Positions 1 to 6,241 of a DNA stretch of 28,832 nt are shown here, piece by piece (the stretch's first letter is position 1; the number at the start of each line of letters is the position of its first letter). The position numbers were made by a program, and so were the translations under genes. The stretch is taken from the NCBI GenBank assembly GCA_946482565.1, contig CAMLSB010000008.1, positions 1 to 28,832 of the forward strand, in the 5' to 3' direction. Under the pieces are notes generated by a model that did no database searches, was not told where the DNA came from, and was given only the letters and a program-made list of their open reading frames with translations. Source of the stretch: an uncultured Lysobacteraceae bacterium. GTDB lineage: Bacteria; Pseudomonadota; Gammaproteobacteria; Xanthomonadales; Xanthomonadaceae.

Positions 1-72
1 CAGGCGCTGGATCGACGGCTGCGCGAGCCGCACGGCCCACTCCGCGTCGGCACCGGCACCGCGCTCGCTCAC
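1..72 (-). CDS. Partial CDS, 5' end only; probably aroA (EPSP synthase)
   Basis: A GTG codon at 72-70 overlaps the pheA stop codon in a four-base GTGA overlap and opens a frame of 24 codons that leaves the window. Its residues (start S-E-R-G-A-G, ending L-A-Q-P-S-I-Q-R-L) carry no diagnostic motif. The aroA guess rests on the serC-pheA-aroA order known in Xanthomonadaceae, in which 3-phosphoshikimate 1-carboxyvinyltransferase follows pheA. The tight overlap argues for translational coupling with pheA. Confidence 0.4.
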   Translation of the reverse strand, partial: MSERGAGADAEWAVRLAQPSIQRL

Positions 73-1295
73 GGCACGGCGACCGGATACGAGCCGAGCA
101 CGCGCAGCGATCCGGCGAAGTCGCCGAGTTCGGCCAGCGCGTCCTTCAGCGGCGACTCGTCGGCGTGGCCACCGACGTCGATGAAGAACGCGTACTGCCA
201 CAACGCGCCATGGTCGGGCCGCGACTCGATGCGGTTCATGCTGATCTTGCGGCGCGCCAGCGGCTCCAGGATCTGGTAGAGCGCGCCGGGCTGGTCGCGG
301 ATCGACACCAGCAGCGAGGTGCGGTCGTTGCCGGACGGCGGGAAGCCGTTGCGGCCGATCACCAGGAAGCGCGTGGTGTTGTCGGCATGGTCCTCGATCG
401 GGCCGGCGATCATCTTCAGCCCGTACACATGGGCTGCGTTCTCGCCGGCGATGGCCGCCGCGTCGTCGGCCATGCGCGCGCGGCGCGCACCTTCGGCATT
501 GCTGGCGACGGCATGCTTCTCGGCTTGCGGCAAATGGCGGCGCAACCACGTGCGGCATTGCGCCAGCGACAGCGCATGCGAATACACGCGCTCGGCGTCC
601 TCGATGCGGCCCGTGCGCGACATCAGGTACTGGTGCACGCGCAGCTCGACTTCGCCGCAGATCCGCAAGGGAGACTGCCTGCTGTCATGCCGAATGTCGT
701 CATGCTGCAGGAACATGTCCAGCGTCGACTGGATCGTGCCCTGCCCCGAATTCTCCACCGGCACCACGCCGAAATCGGCGTTGCCCGCGGCGACCTCGTC
801 GAACACTTCCTCGATGCTCGCCAGCGGCAGGCCCTTGGCCGAATGCCCGAAGTGCTTGTGCACGGCCTGCTGCGAGAACGTGCCCTCCGGCCCGAGATAG
901 CCGACCTTCAGCGGCTCCTGCTGGGCCAGGCACGCCGACATGATCTCGCGGAACAGGCGCACCAGCACCTCGTCGCCGAGCGGCCCGTCGTTGCGATCGA
1001 CCACGCGCCGCAACACCTGCGCCTCGCGCTCGGGGCGGTAGTACTCGACCGCGGCGGCGAGCTTGCCCTTGGCCTTGCCTACCTGGCGCGCGAACTGCGC
1101 GCGCCGTGCGATCAGCGCCTGGATCTCGCGGTCGATGCCGTCGATCTGGCTGCCCGCCGGAGGCAGCACGGGGACGGGTCCCGCCGGCTTCGCCGCGGGC
1201 TTTGCCGGCTTTGCCGGCTTTGCGCGCTTCAGCGCCTTCGCAGGCTTCACGGCCTTCGCAGCCTTCGCAGCCTTCGGCTTCTTCTTCTCAACCAT
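69..1295 (-). CDS. pheA: Bifunctional chorismate mutase / prephenate dehydratase (P-protein)
   Basis: This 408-residue protein should convert chorismate to prephenate and then phenylpyruvate, the branch to phenylalanine, in the cytosol. The order is a Lys/Ala/Pro-rich tail (residues 2-45), an AroQ-type chorismate mutase (about 48-125, with I-D-x-I-D-R-E-I and Y-R-P-E-R-E), a prephenate dehydratase (about 130-310, with [10 protein letters not shown] and N-T-T-R-F), and a C-terminal ACT domain ([13 protein letters not shown], then E-S-R-P) for phenylalanine feedback. The ATG overlaps the serC stop by eight bases, so the two are co-translated. Two oddities stand out: the low-complexity basic tail, and about ten extra residues between D-M-F-L-Q-H-D and L-R-I-C-G-E-V-E-L that I do not recall in Pseudomonas or Xanthomonas homologues. 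The identification is secure. Confidence 0.96.
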   Translation of the reverse strand: MVEKKKPKAAKAAKAVKPAKALKRAKPAKPAKPAAKPAGPVPVLPPAGSQIDGIDREIQALIARRAQFARQVGKAKGKLAAAVEYYRPEREAQVLRRVVDRNDGPLGDEVLVRLFREIMSACLAQQEPLKVGYLGPEGTFSQQAVHKHFGHSAKGLPLASIEEVFDEVAAGNADFGVVPVENSGQGTIQSTLDMFLQHDDIRHDSRQSPLRICGEVELRVHQYLMSRTGRIEDAERVYSHALSLAQCRTWLRRHLPQAEKHAVASNAEGARRARMADDAAAIAGENAAHVYGLKMIAGPIEDHADNTTRFLVIGRNGFPPSGNDRTSLLVSIRDQPGALYQILEPLARRKISMNRIESRPDHGALWQYAFFIDVGGHADESPLKDALAELGDFAGSLRVLGSYPVAVP

Positions 1296-2397
1296 GGCGG
1301 CGCGCGAAATCGCCCATGAAATCGGCCAGCGCGCGAACGCCCGCTTCCGGCATCGCGTTGTAGATCGACGCGCGCATGCCGCCGAGCGCGCGATGGCCCT
1401 TCAGGCCGATCATGCCCACGGCCTTCGACTCGGCGAGGAACGCCTTGTCCAGCGCGTCGTCGCGCAGGAAGAACGGCACGTTCATGCGCGAGCGCACCGC
1501 AGCCGCGACCTCGTTGCGGTAGAAGCCGCCGGAACCGTCGATCGCGTCGTACAGCATCGCCGCCTTGCGCGCATTGCGACGCGCGAATTCGGTGGTGCCG
1601 CCTTCGGCCAGCATCCACTTCACCGTCAGGCCCAGCAGGTACCAGTTCCAGGTCGGCGGCGTGTTGAGCATCGAGTCCTTCGCCGCGTGCGAGCGCAGGT
1701 CGAAGATGTCGGCGCGCGGCTGGCCCTCGCGTTCGAGCAGGTCGCGGCGGATCAACAGGAAGCTGATGCCCACCGGCCCGAGGTTCTTCTGCGCGCCGCC
1801 GTAGATCGCGCCGTAGCGCGACACGTTGACCGGCTCCGACGCGATCGAGGAGCTGAAATCGGCGACCAGCGGCACGCCGGCAGCATCGGAACGCGCGAGG
1901 CGCGCGAACACCGGCTCCATGTCGCGGAATTCGACGCCATGGATCGTTTCGTTCGCGGTCACGTGCAGGTAGGCCGCGCCCGGCGCGATCGACCAGCCGG
2001 AGGGCGGCGGGATGTCGCGGTAACCGCCTGCTTCGCCATCGGTGGCGATGTGCACCGACACGTAGGGCTTCGCCTGCTTGATCGCGGTCTTGCCCCAGTG
2101 CCCCGTCAGCGCGTAGCACGCGGCCTGGCCGGGCGACGCGAGGTTCAGTGGCAGCAGCGCCTGCAGCGTGGTCGCGCCGCCGGCGGTGAACAGCACTGCG
2201 TAATCGTCCGGCACTGCAAGCAGCGTGCGCAGGTCGGCTTCGACCTCCGCCGCCATCGCGACGAATTCGGCACCGCGATGGCTGACCTCGACCACCGACG
2301 CGCCGAGGCCACGCCAGTCGAGCATTTCCTCCGCCGCCTGGCGGAGCACGGATTCGGGCAGCGTGGCTGGCCCGGCACTGAAGTTGTAGGCGCGCAT
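1288..2397 (-). CDS. serC: Phosphoserine aminotransferase
   Basis: The 369-residue PLP enzyme transaminates 3-phosphohydroxypyruvate to phosphoserine (serine pathway) and can serve pyridoxal phosphate synthesis. The start [11 protein letters not shown] is the classic SerC N-terminus. T-A-G-G-A-T-T lies at 71-77, T-I-H-G at 151-154, and the PLP lysine is K204 in [11 protein letters not shown]. The length is normal for the family. The frame is open for 470 codons upstream, but that stretch is antisense to other genes, so the ATG at 2397 is chosen. A -10-like CACAAT ends exactly six bases before this ATG, suggesting a leaderless transcript. It heads the serC-pheA-(aroA) unit. Confidence 0.97.
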   Translation of the reverse strand: MRAYNFSAGPATLPESVLRQAAEEMLDWRGLGASVVEVSHRGAEFVAMAAEVEADLRTLLAVPDDYAVLFTAGGATTLQALLPLNLASPGQAACYALTGHWGKTAIKQAKPYVSVHIATDGEAGGYRDIPPPSGWSIAPGAAYLHVTANETIHGVEFRDMEPVFARLARSDAAGVPLVADFSSSIASEPVNVSRYGAIYGGAQKNLGPVGISFLLIRRDLLEREGQPRADIFDLRSHAAKDSMLNTPPTWNWYLLGLTVKWMLAEGGTTEFARRNARKAAMLYDAIDGSGGFYRNEVAAAVRSRMNVPFFLRDDALDKAFLAESKAVGMIGLKGHRALGGMRASIYNAMPEAGVRALADFMGDFARRHG

Positions 2398-2403
2398 GCG
2401 GCC

Positions 2404-2431
2404 ATTGTGCACTGCAGCGAGCCCGGCGCAA
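2404..2431 (-). promoter_or_regulatory. Candidate serC promoter, possibly leaderless
   Basis: On the minus strand TTGCGC (2431-2426), a 16-base spacer and CACAAT (2409-2404) are followed by six bases and then the serC ATG at 2397. This places the expected start site on the A of ATG. No Shine-Dalgarno sequence fits between them. This is inferred from spacing only. Confidence 0.4.
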
Positions 2432-2436
2432 CCGGG

Positions 2437-2496
2437 GTAGAGCCGAGCCATGCCCGGCTCAGTGGAGCGCATCAGCCGAGCATGGCTCGGCTCTAC
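2437..2496. repeat. Inverted pair of GTAG-headed palindromic (REP/SMAG-like) elements
   Basis: Two short palindromic units face each other. One begins GTAG at 2437 on the plus strand (2437-2460). The other begins GTAG at 2496 on the minus strand (2496-2474). The outer arms 2437-2453 and 2480-2496 are perfect 17-bp inverted repeats (GTAGAGCCGAGCCATGC), so the pair can fold as one large hairpin. GTAG-headed REPs of this design, called SMAG in Stenotrophomonas, are mobilised by RAYT transposases; none is visible here. The minus-strand unit supplies the TAG stop codon of the FHA gene. Confidence 0.85.
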
Positions 2497-3338
2497 AGGA
2501 GGAGCAGCGCGCTCAGGGCGGCGGCCAGCAGCAAGGCCGCGACCAGCAGTAGCGGCAGGCGCCGCGCGGTGGGGCGCAGCGACGGCGCGGCCGCAGCCGC
2601 GTCGTCGAGCGACGCGTCGGCTGCCGCGGCATCGGTCGCGGCCGAAGTCGCCACGCCGACCGGCGCCTCGACCACGAAGCGCTGCCCGGTCTCGAACGCG
2701 AGCTGGTCGCCCGGCCGCAGCACCGCCTCGCGGCAGCTCACACCGTTGATCGCGACCGTGGCCTCTCCGCCCGCCGCGCGCAGGACGACCTGCCCGCCTT
2801 CCCAGGCGATGCGGGCCACGCGTGCCGCGCCCTCGCTGCCATCCCGGCAGGTCCCGTCCAGGCAGATGTCGGCATCGGCGGCGCTGCCGACGGTACGCGC
2901 CTGCCCAAGCGTGAAGCTGCGGCCGTGGTGCCGCCCGCCCACGCCGCGCAGGACGAGTCGCGGATCCGCGGCTTCGCCTGCAGGCGCCCCGGTCATGGTC
3001 CCGGCCCCGGCCTTGCCGGACCCCGAACCGCTTCCGACCCCGGCGGGTTCGGCTACCGGCGCGGTCAGCACGATCTCGCTGCCGTCCACGTGCACGCTGT
3101 CGCCGGCGCGCAGCAGCGCGCAACGCCGCACCGGCCGGCCGTTGACGTGGACACCGCGCACGCCCTCGACCACCGACAGCCAGGTGCCGCAGCGATCCAC
3201 GCGGATCCAGACGCGTGCGTCGCCCGCGCCCTCGACCCGGCGCATGCCGCCGTCGGGATCGCGACCCAGGGCGTGCAGCCCGGCCTCCAGCGTCAAGGCA
3301 TCGATCGGTGTGCCGGGGGCACGCAGGGTGATTTCCAT
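2493..3338 (-). CDS. Tail-anchored protein with two FHA-like domains
   Basis: The 281-residue protein (ATG at 3338; an alternative ATG at 3356 adds six residues) has two forkhead-associated-like beta domains, a family that usually binds phosphothreonine peptides. The first (about 1-92) holds A-L-G-R-D near residue 25 and V-H-V-N-G-R-P-V with L-R-A-G-D. The second (about 118-225) holds [10 protein letters not shown] and V-A-I-N-G-V-S with L-R-P-G-D. A Gly/Ser-rich linker joins them. The protein ends in a hydrophobic run of Leu/Ala (about 262-281), consistent with a C-terminal membrane anchor and cytosolic FHA domains. The second domain lacks the canonical G-R pair (G-S instead), so its phosphopeptide binding is doubtful. 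The stop codon lies inside a GTAG repeat. The partner kinase is unknown. Confidence 0.8.
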   Translation of the reverse strand: MEITLRAPGTPIDALTLEAGLHALGRDPDGGMRRVEGAGDARVWIRVDRCGTWLSVVEGVRGVHVNGRPVRRCALLRAGDSVHVDGSEIVLTAPVAEPAGVGSGSGSGKAGAGTMTGAPAGEAADPRLVLRGVGGRHHGRSFTLGQARTVGSAADADICLDGTCRDGSEGAARVARIAWEGGQVVLRAAGGEATVAINGVSCREAVLRPGDQLAFETGQRFVVEAPVGVATSAATDAAAADASLDDAAAAAPSLRPTARRLPLLLVAALLLAAALSALLLL

Positions 3339-3368
3339 CGGTCGGAAATCTAGCATGCGGGGGTGGGG

Positions 3369-3392
3369 GAGCCGACCATGGGTCGGCTCTAC
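3369..3392 (-). repeat. GTAG-headed palindromic REP element
   Basis: On the minus strand GTAGAGCCGACC (from 3392) followed by CATGGTCGGCTC forms a short hairpin. It lies between the divergent starts of the FHA gene and the small gene at 3421. Its core is identical to the copy at 25819-25842. Confidence 0.8.
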
Positions 3393-3408
3393 TTCGGTGC
3401 GGCTTCCG

Positions 3409-3414
3409 TACAAT
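3409..3414 (+). promoter_or_regulatory. -10 element TACAAT placed for leaderless transcription
   Basis: TACAAT ends six bases before the ATG at 3421, so the predicted start site is the A of ATG. There is no ribosome binding site in the gap. The -35 region falls inside the GTAG repeat and shows no good hexamer. The layout copies that before serC. Confidence 0.45.
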
Positions 3415-3420
3415 GGCCCG

Positions 3421-3696
3421 ATGGCCAGCATCGACATCACCCATCGCCACTCCCTGCCGCCCGAGGCCGCGCGCCGCGCCGTCGAGGAGGCGGTGGTGAA
3501 GCTTGGGCAGAAACTCGGCGTAGACTACCGCTGGGAAGGCGACACCCTGCACTTCCAGCGCCAGGGCGTGGACGGCCGCATCGCGATGGCGCCGGGCGAG
3601 GTGCATGTCGCCGCGACGCTGGGCCTGCTGTTTTCCGCGCTCAAGGGCACCGTGGAATCGGAGCTGCTGCGCGTGCTGCGGGAGCGGCTGCCTTGA
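3421..3696 (+). CDS. Polyhydroxyalkanoic acid system family protein (small conserved protein)
   Basis: The 91-residue soluble protein matches from memory the family named 'polyhydroxyalkanoic acid system protein' (PHA_gran_rgn). It has a short N-terminal I-T-H-R-H-S-L segment, a helix rich in Ala and Glu, then alternating beta strands ([10 protein letters not shown] and [12 protein letters not shown]) and a C-terminal helix. The family name comes from genomic links to granule proteins and a molecular role is not established. No PHA synthase or phasin is in the window. The stop overlaps the next ATG as TGATG, so the two genes are likely coupled. Confidence 0.75.
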   Translation: MASIDITHRHSLPPEAARRAVEEAVVKLGQKLGVDYRWEGDTLHFQRQGVDGRIAMAPGEVHVAATLGLLFSALKGTVESELLRVLRERLP

Positions 3697-4745
3697 TGAT
3701 GGCGCTGCTGCTGGCGGCCGGCGCCTGCCTTTCGGCGGGGCTGGTCGCGACCTGGTTCCTTTACAGCAAGCGCCTGCCCAGCGAGCGCCGCGTCGCCGGG
3801 CGCGCACTGCTCGCCGCGATGGACAACAGCGAGTTCATGCAACTGGTGCTCGCCGTGCTCAACGGCCGCGGCTACGAGCGCACGTTCGGCGGCGGCGGCA
3901 CCGAAGGCGAATACCTCGTCGAGCGCCATGGCCGCGGCTGGCTGCTGTCGAGCAAGTACAGCCACGCCTACACGCCCGACTCCACCGCGATCGCCGAATT
4001 CTCGAACTACCTGCGGCACCGCGGCGTCCCCGGCGGCGTGCTCGCGATCACCGGGCGCTTCCCGCGCGCGGCGTTCGGCGTGGCGCGCGCGCACCGCATC
4101 GAGCTGCTCGACAGCGACAACATGTGGGACGAACTGCAGCCGCTGCTCGACGACGCGCAGCACGCCGCCATCGACGCCCCCGCGCGTGCGCGGCTGAAGT
4201 GGCTGTTCGCGCTGGCGTGGCTGGCGGCGTTCGCGATCGGCGCCGCCGTGTTCCTCGGCGGCCGCCAGGCCGAGGTCCATGGCGACGCGCTCGTGTCGGC
4301 GATGACCTCGCATGCGCCGCTGCGGGATGCCGCCCCGGAACCGGCCGACGAACCCCCGGTCGCGGCCACGGCGTCGGGTCCGGCATCCGCGCCGGCAGGT
4401 GCCAACGACGACAACCCCGCACGGGGCAACGACGCGCCGGTGCCCGCGCCTTCCGCACCGACGGTCTCCCCCGGGGCAGCCAGCGCCGGCAGTACGCCGG
4501 CCGAAGTCGCCACGCGCCGCCGCGCCATCGCGGAAGCCGTCGCCCGCATGCCCCACGTGCGCAGCGCCGTCTGGCCTGCGCCGTCGACCCTGCAGGTGGT
4601 GGTGGACAGCGAACTCTTCGACCCCCGCGAACGCTTGTGCCCGCTGCTCGAGAGCGACCCGGACCTCCGCGCCTCGCGCTTGCAGGTGCAGTACCCCGCC
4701 AGCAGCGAGCGGCCGGTGCGGTTCCTGCAGTGCCAGGCCTATTGA
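3696..4745 (+). CDS. Two-TM membrane protein with degenerate Mrr-like restriction-endonuclease fold
   Basis: The 349-residue protein starts M-M-A-L-L-L at 3696, coupled to the preceding gene. Visible parts are a first membrane segment (about 3-23), a globular domain (about 40-152), a second membrane segment (about 168-187), an Ala/Pro-rich linker (about 190-275) and a small C-terminal domain (about 276-349) with two Cys. The globular domain resembles the Mrr_cat fold in layout: G-R-G-Y-E, then E-G-E-Y, then a strand ending S-S-K-Y (K87), where active enzymes have D...(E/Q)-x-K. The acidic residue expected early in the site is not clear, so nuclease activity is doubtful. It is known from annotations of similar genes as 'restriction endonuclease', which probably overstates the function. 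The stop codon lies in the -35 box of the tRNA promoter. Confidence 0.7.
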   Translation: MMALLLAAGACLSAGLVATWFLYSKRLPSERRVAGRALLAAMDNSEFMQLVLAVLNGRGYERTFGGGGTEGEYLVERHGRGWLLSSKYSHAYTPDSTAIAEFSNYLRHRGVPGGVLAITGRFPRAAFGVARAHRIELLDSDNMWDELQPLLDDAQHAAIDAPARARLKWLFALAWLAAFAIGAAVFLGGRQAEVHGDALVSAMTSHAPLRDAAPEPADEPPVAATASGPASAPAGANDDNPARGNDAPVPAPSAPTVSPGAASAGSTPAEVATRRRAIAEAVARMPHVRSAVWPAPSTLQVVVDSELFDPRERLCPLLESDPDLRASRLQVQYPASSERPVRFLQCQAY

Positions 4746-4770
4746 GACGCGGCCGCGCAGCCCGTAAACT
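4742..4770 (+). promoter_or_regulatory. Promoter of tRNA-Val
   Basis: TTGAGA (4742-4747), a 17-base spacer and TAAACT (4765-4770) make a near-consensus sigma-70 promoter 19 bases before the mature tRNA. The bases after the -10 box are G/C-rich, as in stringently controlled stable-RNA promoters. The -35 box contains the stop codon of the preceding gene. Confidence 0.6.
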
Positions 4771-4788
4771 ACGCGGCCCAGCGATTCC

Positions 4789-4863
4789 GGGCGGTTAGCT
4801 CAGCGGTAGAGCATTGCCTTCACACGGCAAGGGTCGCAGGTTCGAACCCTGCACCGCCCACCA
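4789..4863 (+). tRNA. tRNA-Val (anticodon CAC)
   Basis: A full cloverleaf can be drawn. The acceptor stem GGGCGGT pairs with ACCGCCC. The D arm contains TAGCTCAGCGGTAGAGC. The anticodon stem TTGCC/GGCAA closes the loop TTCACAC with anticodon CAC, and the T arm contains GGTTCGAACCC. The discriminator A at 4860 is followed by an encoded CCA at 4861-4863. It reads GUG valine codons. Confidence 0.97.
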
Positions 4864-4875
4864 GATCCAGACACG

Positions 4876-4904
4876 AAAAGGCCACCTTCGCGGTGGCCTT
4901 TTTC
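4876..4904. terminator. Bidirectional Rho-independent terminator between tRNA-Val and wecA-like gene
   Basis: AAAAGGCCACC (4876-4886), a five-base loop and GGTGGCCTTTT (4892-4902) form an 11-bp stem with T-runs on both strands. It can end the tRNA transcript on the plus strand and the polysaccharide operon on the minus strand, which converge here. Confidence 0.85.
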
Positions 4905-4923
4905 GTTTCGCACCCTGGCGTGT

Positions 4924-6090
4924 TCATTCCGAGCCGGCACGTGCCCGCGGCTCGACCGCCGCCATGTCGTCGTTGCTCGCATCGGGCACCAGCAGCACCG
5001 TCGCCCCGCGCAGGTCGCCGAGCAGCGCCGCCCGCAGCCGCGCGAACAGGCGCACCGCGCGCTCGCGCCGCACCGACAGCGCGTACCAGCCCGCGCACAG
5101 GCCGAGGAACGCGACGAGGATCAGCACGTTCGGGACGTCCAAACGCATCGCCTGCCCCGCCGCCAGCCCGACGGCCAGGCTGAAGCCGCCCAGCACCGCG
5201 CAGATCCCCATGGCGCCGAAGCCGGCCTCGCTGAGGTAGTGGTGGACATGGTCGCGCCCCGCGGAGAACGGCGAGCGCCCCTCGCGCAGCCGGCGCACGA
5301 TCAGCACCAGGCAATCGACTACCGGCACCGGCAGCAGCCAGAGCGCGAGGACCGGGCTGACCGGATGGCCCGGGTTCTGGGTCAGGCGGAAGCAGCACCA
5401 GGCAATCGCCAAGCCCAGCAGCGCGCTGCCAGAGTTGCCCATGAACACCGCCGCCCGCGAGCGCCCCGGGACCCGGAAGTTCCAGGCCAGGAACCCAGTC
5501 ACCGCGCCACCGAGCACCAGCACCCGGCCGGCCAGCTGCGCGTTGCCCGCATACAGCGCCGCGCAGCAGAACATCGCCAGCGCGCACAGCACGAGCGTGC
5601 CGGCGAGGCCGTCGACACCGTCGATGAGGTTGATCGCGTTGATCAGGCCGACCGTTGCGAGGATGGTCAGCGGCAGCGAAAGCACGCCGAGCTCGTGATG
5701 CGCGAAGCCCAGCGCGTCGCCAATCTGCTCGACCCGCACCTCACCAACGTAGAACAGGATCAGGGCCGCGGCCACCTGGGCCAGGATCCGCCACCACCAG
5801 CGGATGTCGTGGAGATCATCCAGGACGCCGATGGCGAGCAGCAGGGTCATGCCGAGGTACAGCGATTGCCGCGCCGGTGACAGGTTCGACCAGGCCGCCA
5901 GGCCGCCCAGGGCGACACCCACGGTCATGGCCAAGCCGCCGGTGACGGGGGTCGGGGCCTCGTGGGCCTTGCGGCCCCGGGGGTGGTCCAGGAGGTTCAG
6001 GCGCAGGGCGGCCGGCTTAAGGAGCCAGATGAGGAGCCAGGTGGCGGCTGCGGCCAGCAGGGCGCCCTGGATTGCGGCTTCTTCGATCAT
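4924..6090 (-). CDS. Undecaprenyl-phosphate sugar-1-phosphate transferase, WecA/MraY family
   Basis: The 388-residue polytopic membrane protein should start repeat-unit assembly by moving a HexNAc-1-phosphate (most likely GlcNAc-1-P) from its UDP sugar to undecaprenyl phosphate at the inner membrane. Family motifs are present: H-P-R-G-R-K-A-H-E (36-44), D-D-L-H-D (91-95), N-A-I-N-L-I-D-G-V-D-G-L-A (151-163, with D157 and D160) and the loop H-V-H-H (281-284). The motif usually read F-M-G-D-x-G-S is F-M-G-N-S-G-S here, with Asn219 in place of Asp. About ten membrane segments can be drawn, plus a soluble C-terminal tail of some 40 residues. It is the last gene of the leftward polysaccharide cluster. 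The sugar donor cannot be read from sequence. Confidence 0.9.
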   Translation of the reverse strand: MIEEAAIQGALLAAAATWLLIWLLKPAALRLNLLDHPRGRKAHEAPTPVTGGLAMTVGVALGGLAAWSNLSPARQSLYLGMTLLLAIGVLDDLHDIRWWWRILAQVAAALILFYVGEVRVEQIGDALGFAHHELGVLSLPLTILATVGLINAINLIDGVDGLAGTLVLCALAMFCCAALYAGNAQLAGRVLVLGGAVTGFLAWNFRVPGRSRAAVFMGNSGSALLGLAIAWCCFRLTQNPGHPVSPVLALWLLPVPVVDCLVLIVRRLREGRSPFSAGRDHVHHYLSEAGFGAMGICAVLGGFSLAVGLAAGQAMRLDVPNVLILVAFLGLCAGWYALSVRRERAVRLFARLRAALLGDLRGATVLLVPDASNDDMAAVEPRARAGSE

Positions 6091-6132
6091 CCTGAACTTG
6101 GGCTTTCCGGGGGGAGGCGCGACAACTGCGCA

Positions 6133-6138
6133 ATATTA
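6133..6138 (-). promoter_or_regulatory. Possible -10 element before the wecA-like gene
   Basis: The 151-base gap between the FAD-enzyme gene and the wecA-like ATG holds TAATAT on the minus strand, 42 bases from that ATG. A matching -35 box is poor. It may let the transferase be expressed apart from the rest of the cluster. Weak evidence. Confidence 0.25.
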
Positions 6139-6241
6139 CGTCCCATAGTGTGACGGAAATCCGCACGATCTCCGGACAGAAGAGATTGGTTCAGGGGTAG
6201 TGGCCGCCGCAACGGCAGGGGGCGCAACCACCGGGTAGCGC

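Noticed and set aside
1063..3696. An 877-codon plus-strand frame and an 839-codon minus-strand frame (1288-3807) suggesting giant fusion proteins
   Set aside because: Both are long only because GC-rich DNA lacks stops. The real parts are the small gene at 3421-3696 and serC at 1288-2397, each with proper starts.
4800..4982. Short open frames overlapping the tRNA and terminator
   Set aside because: They read through a structural RNA and a hairpin and have no ribosome binding site.
6091..6241. A terminator or GTAG repeat in the gap before the wecA-like gene
   Set aside because: Two GTAG tetramers and GC-rich stretches occur, but I could not draw a convincing stem.
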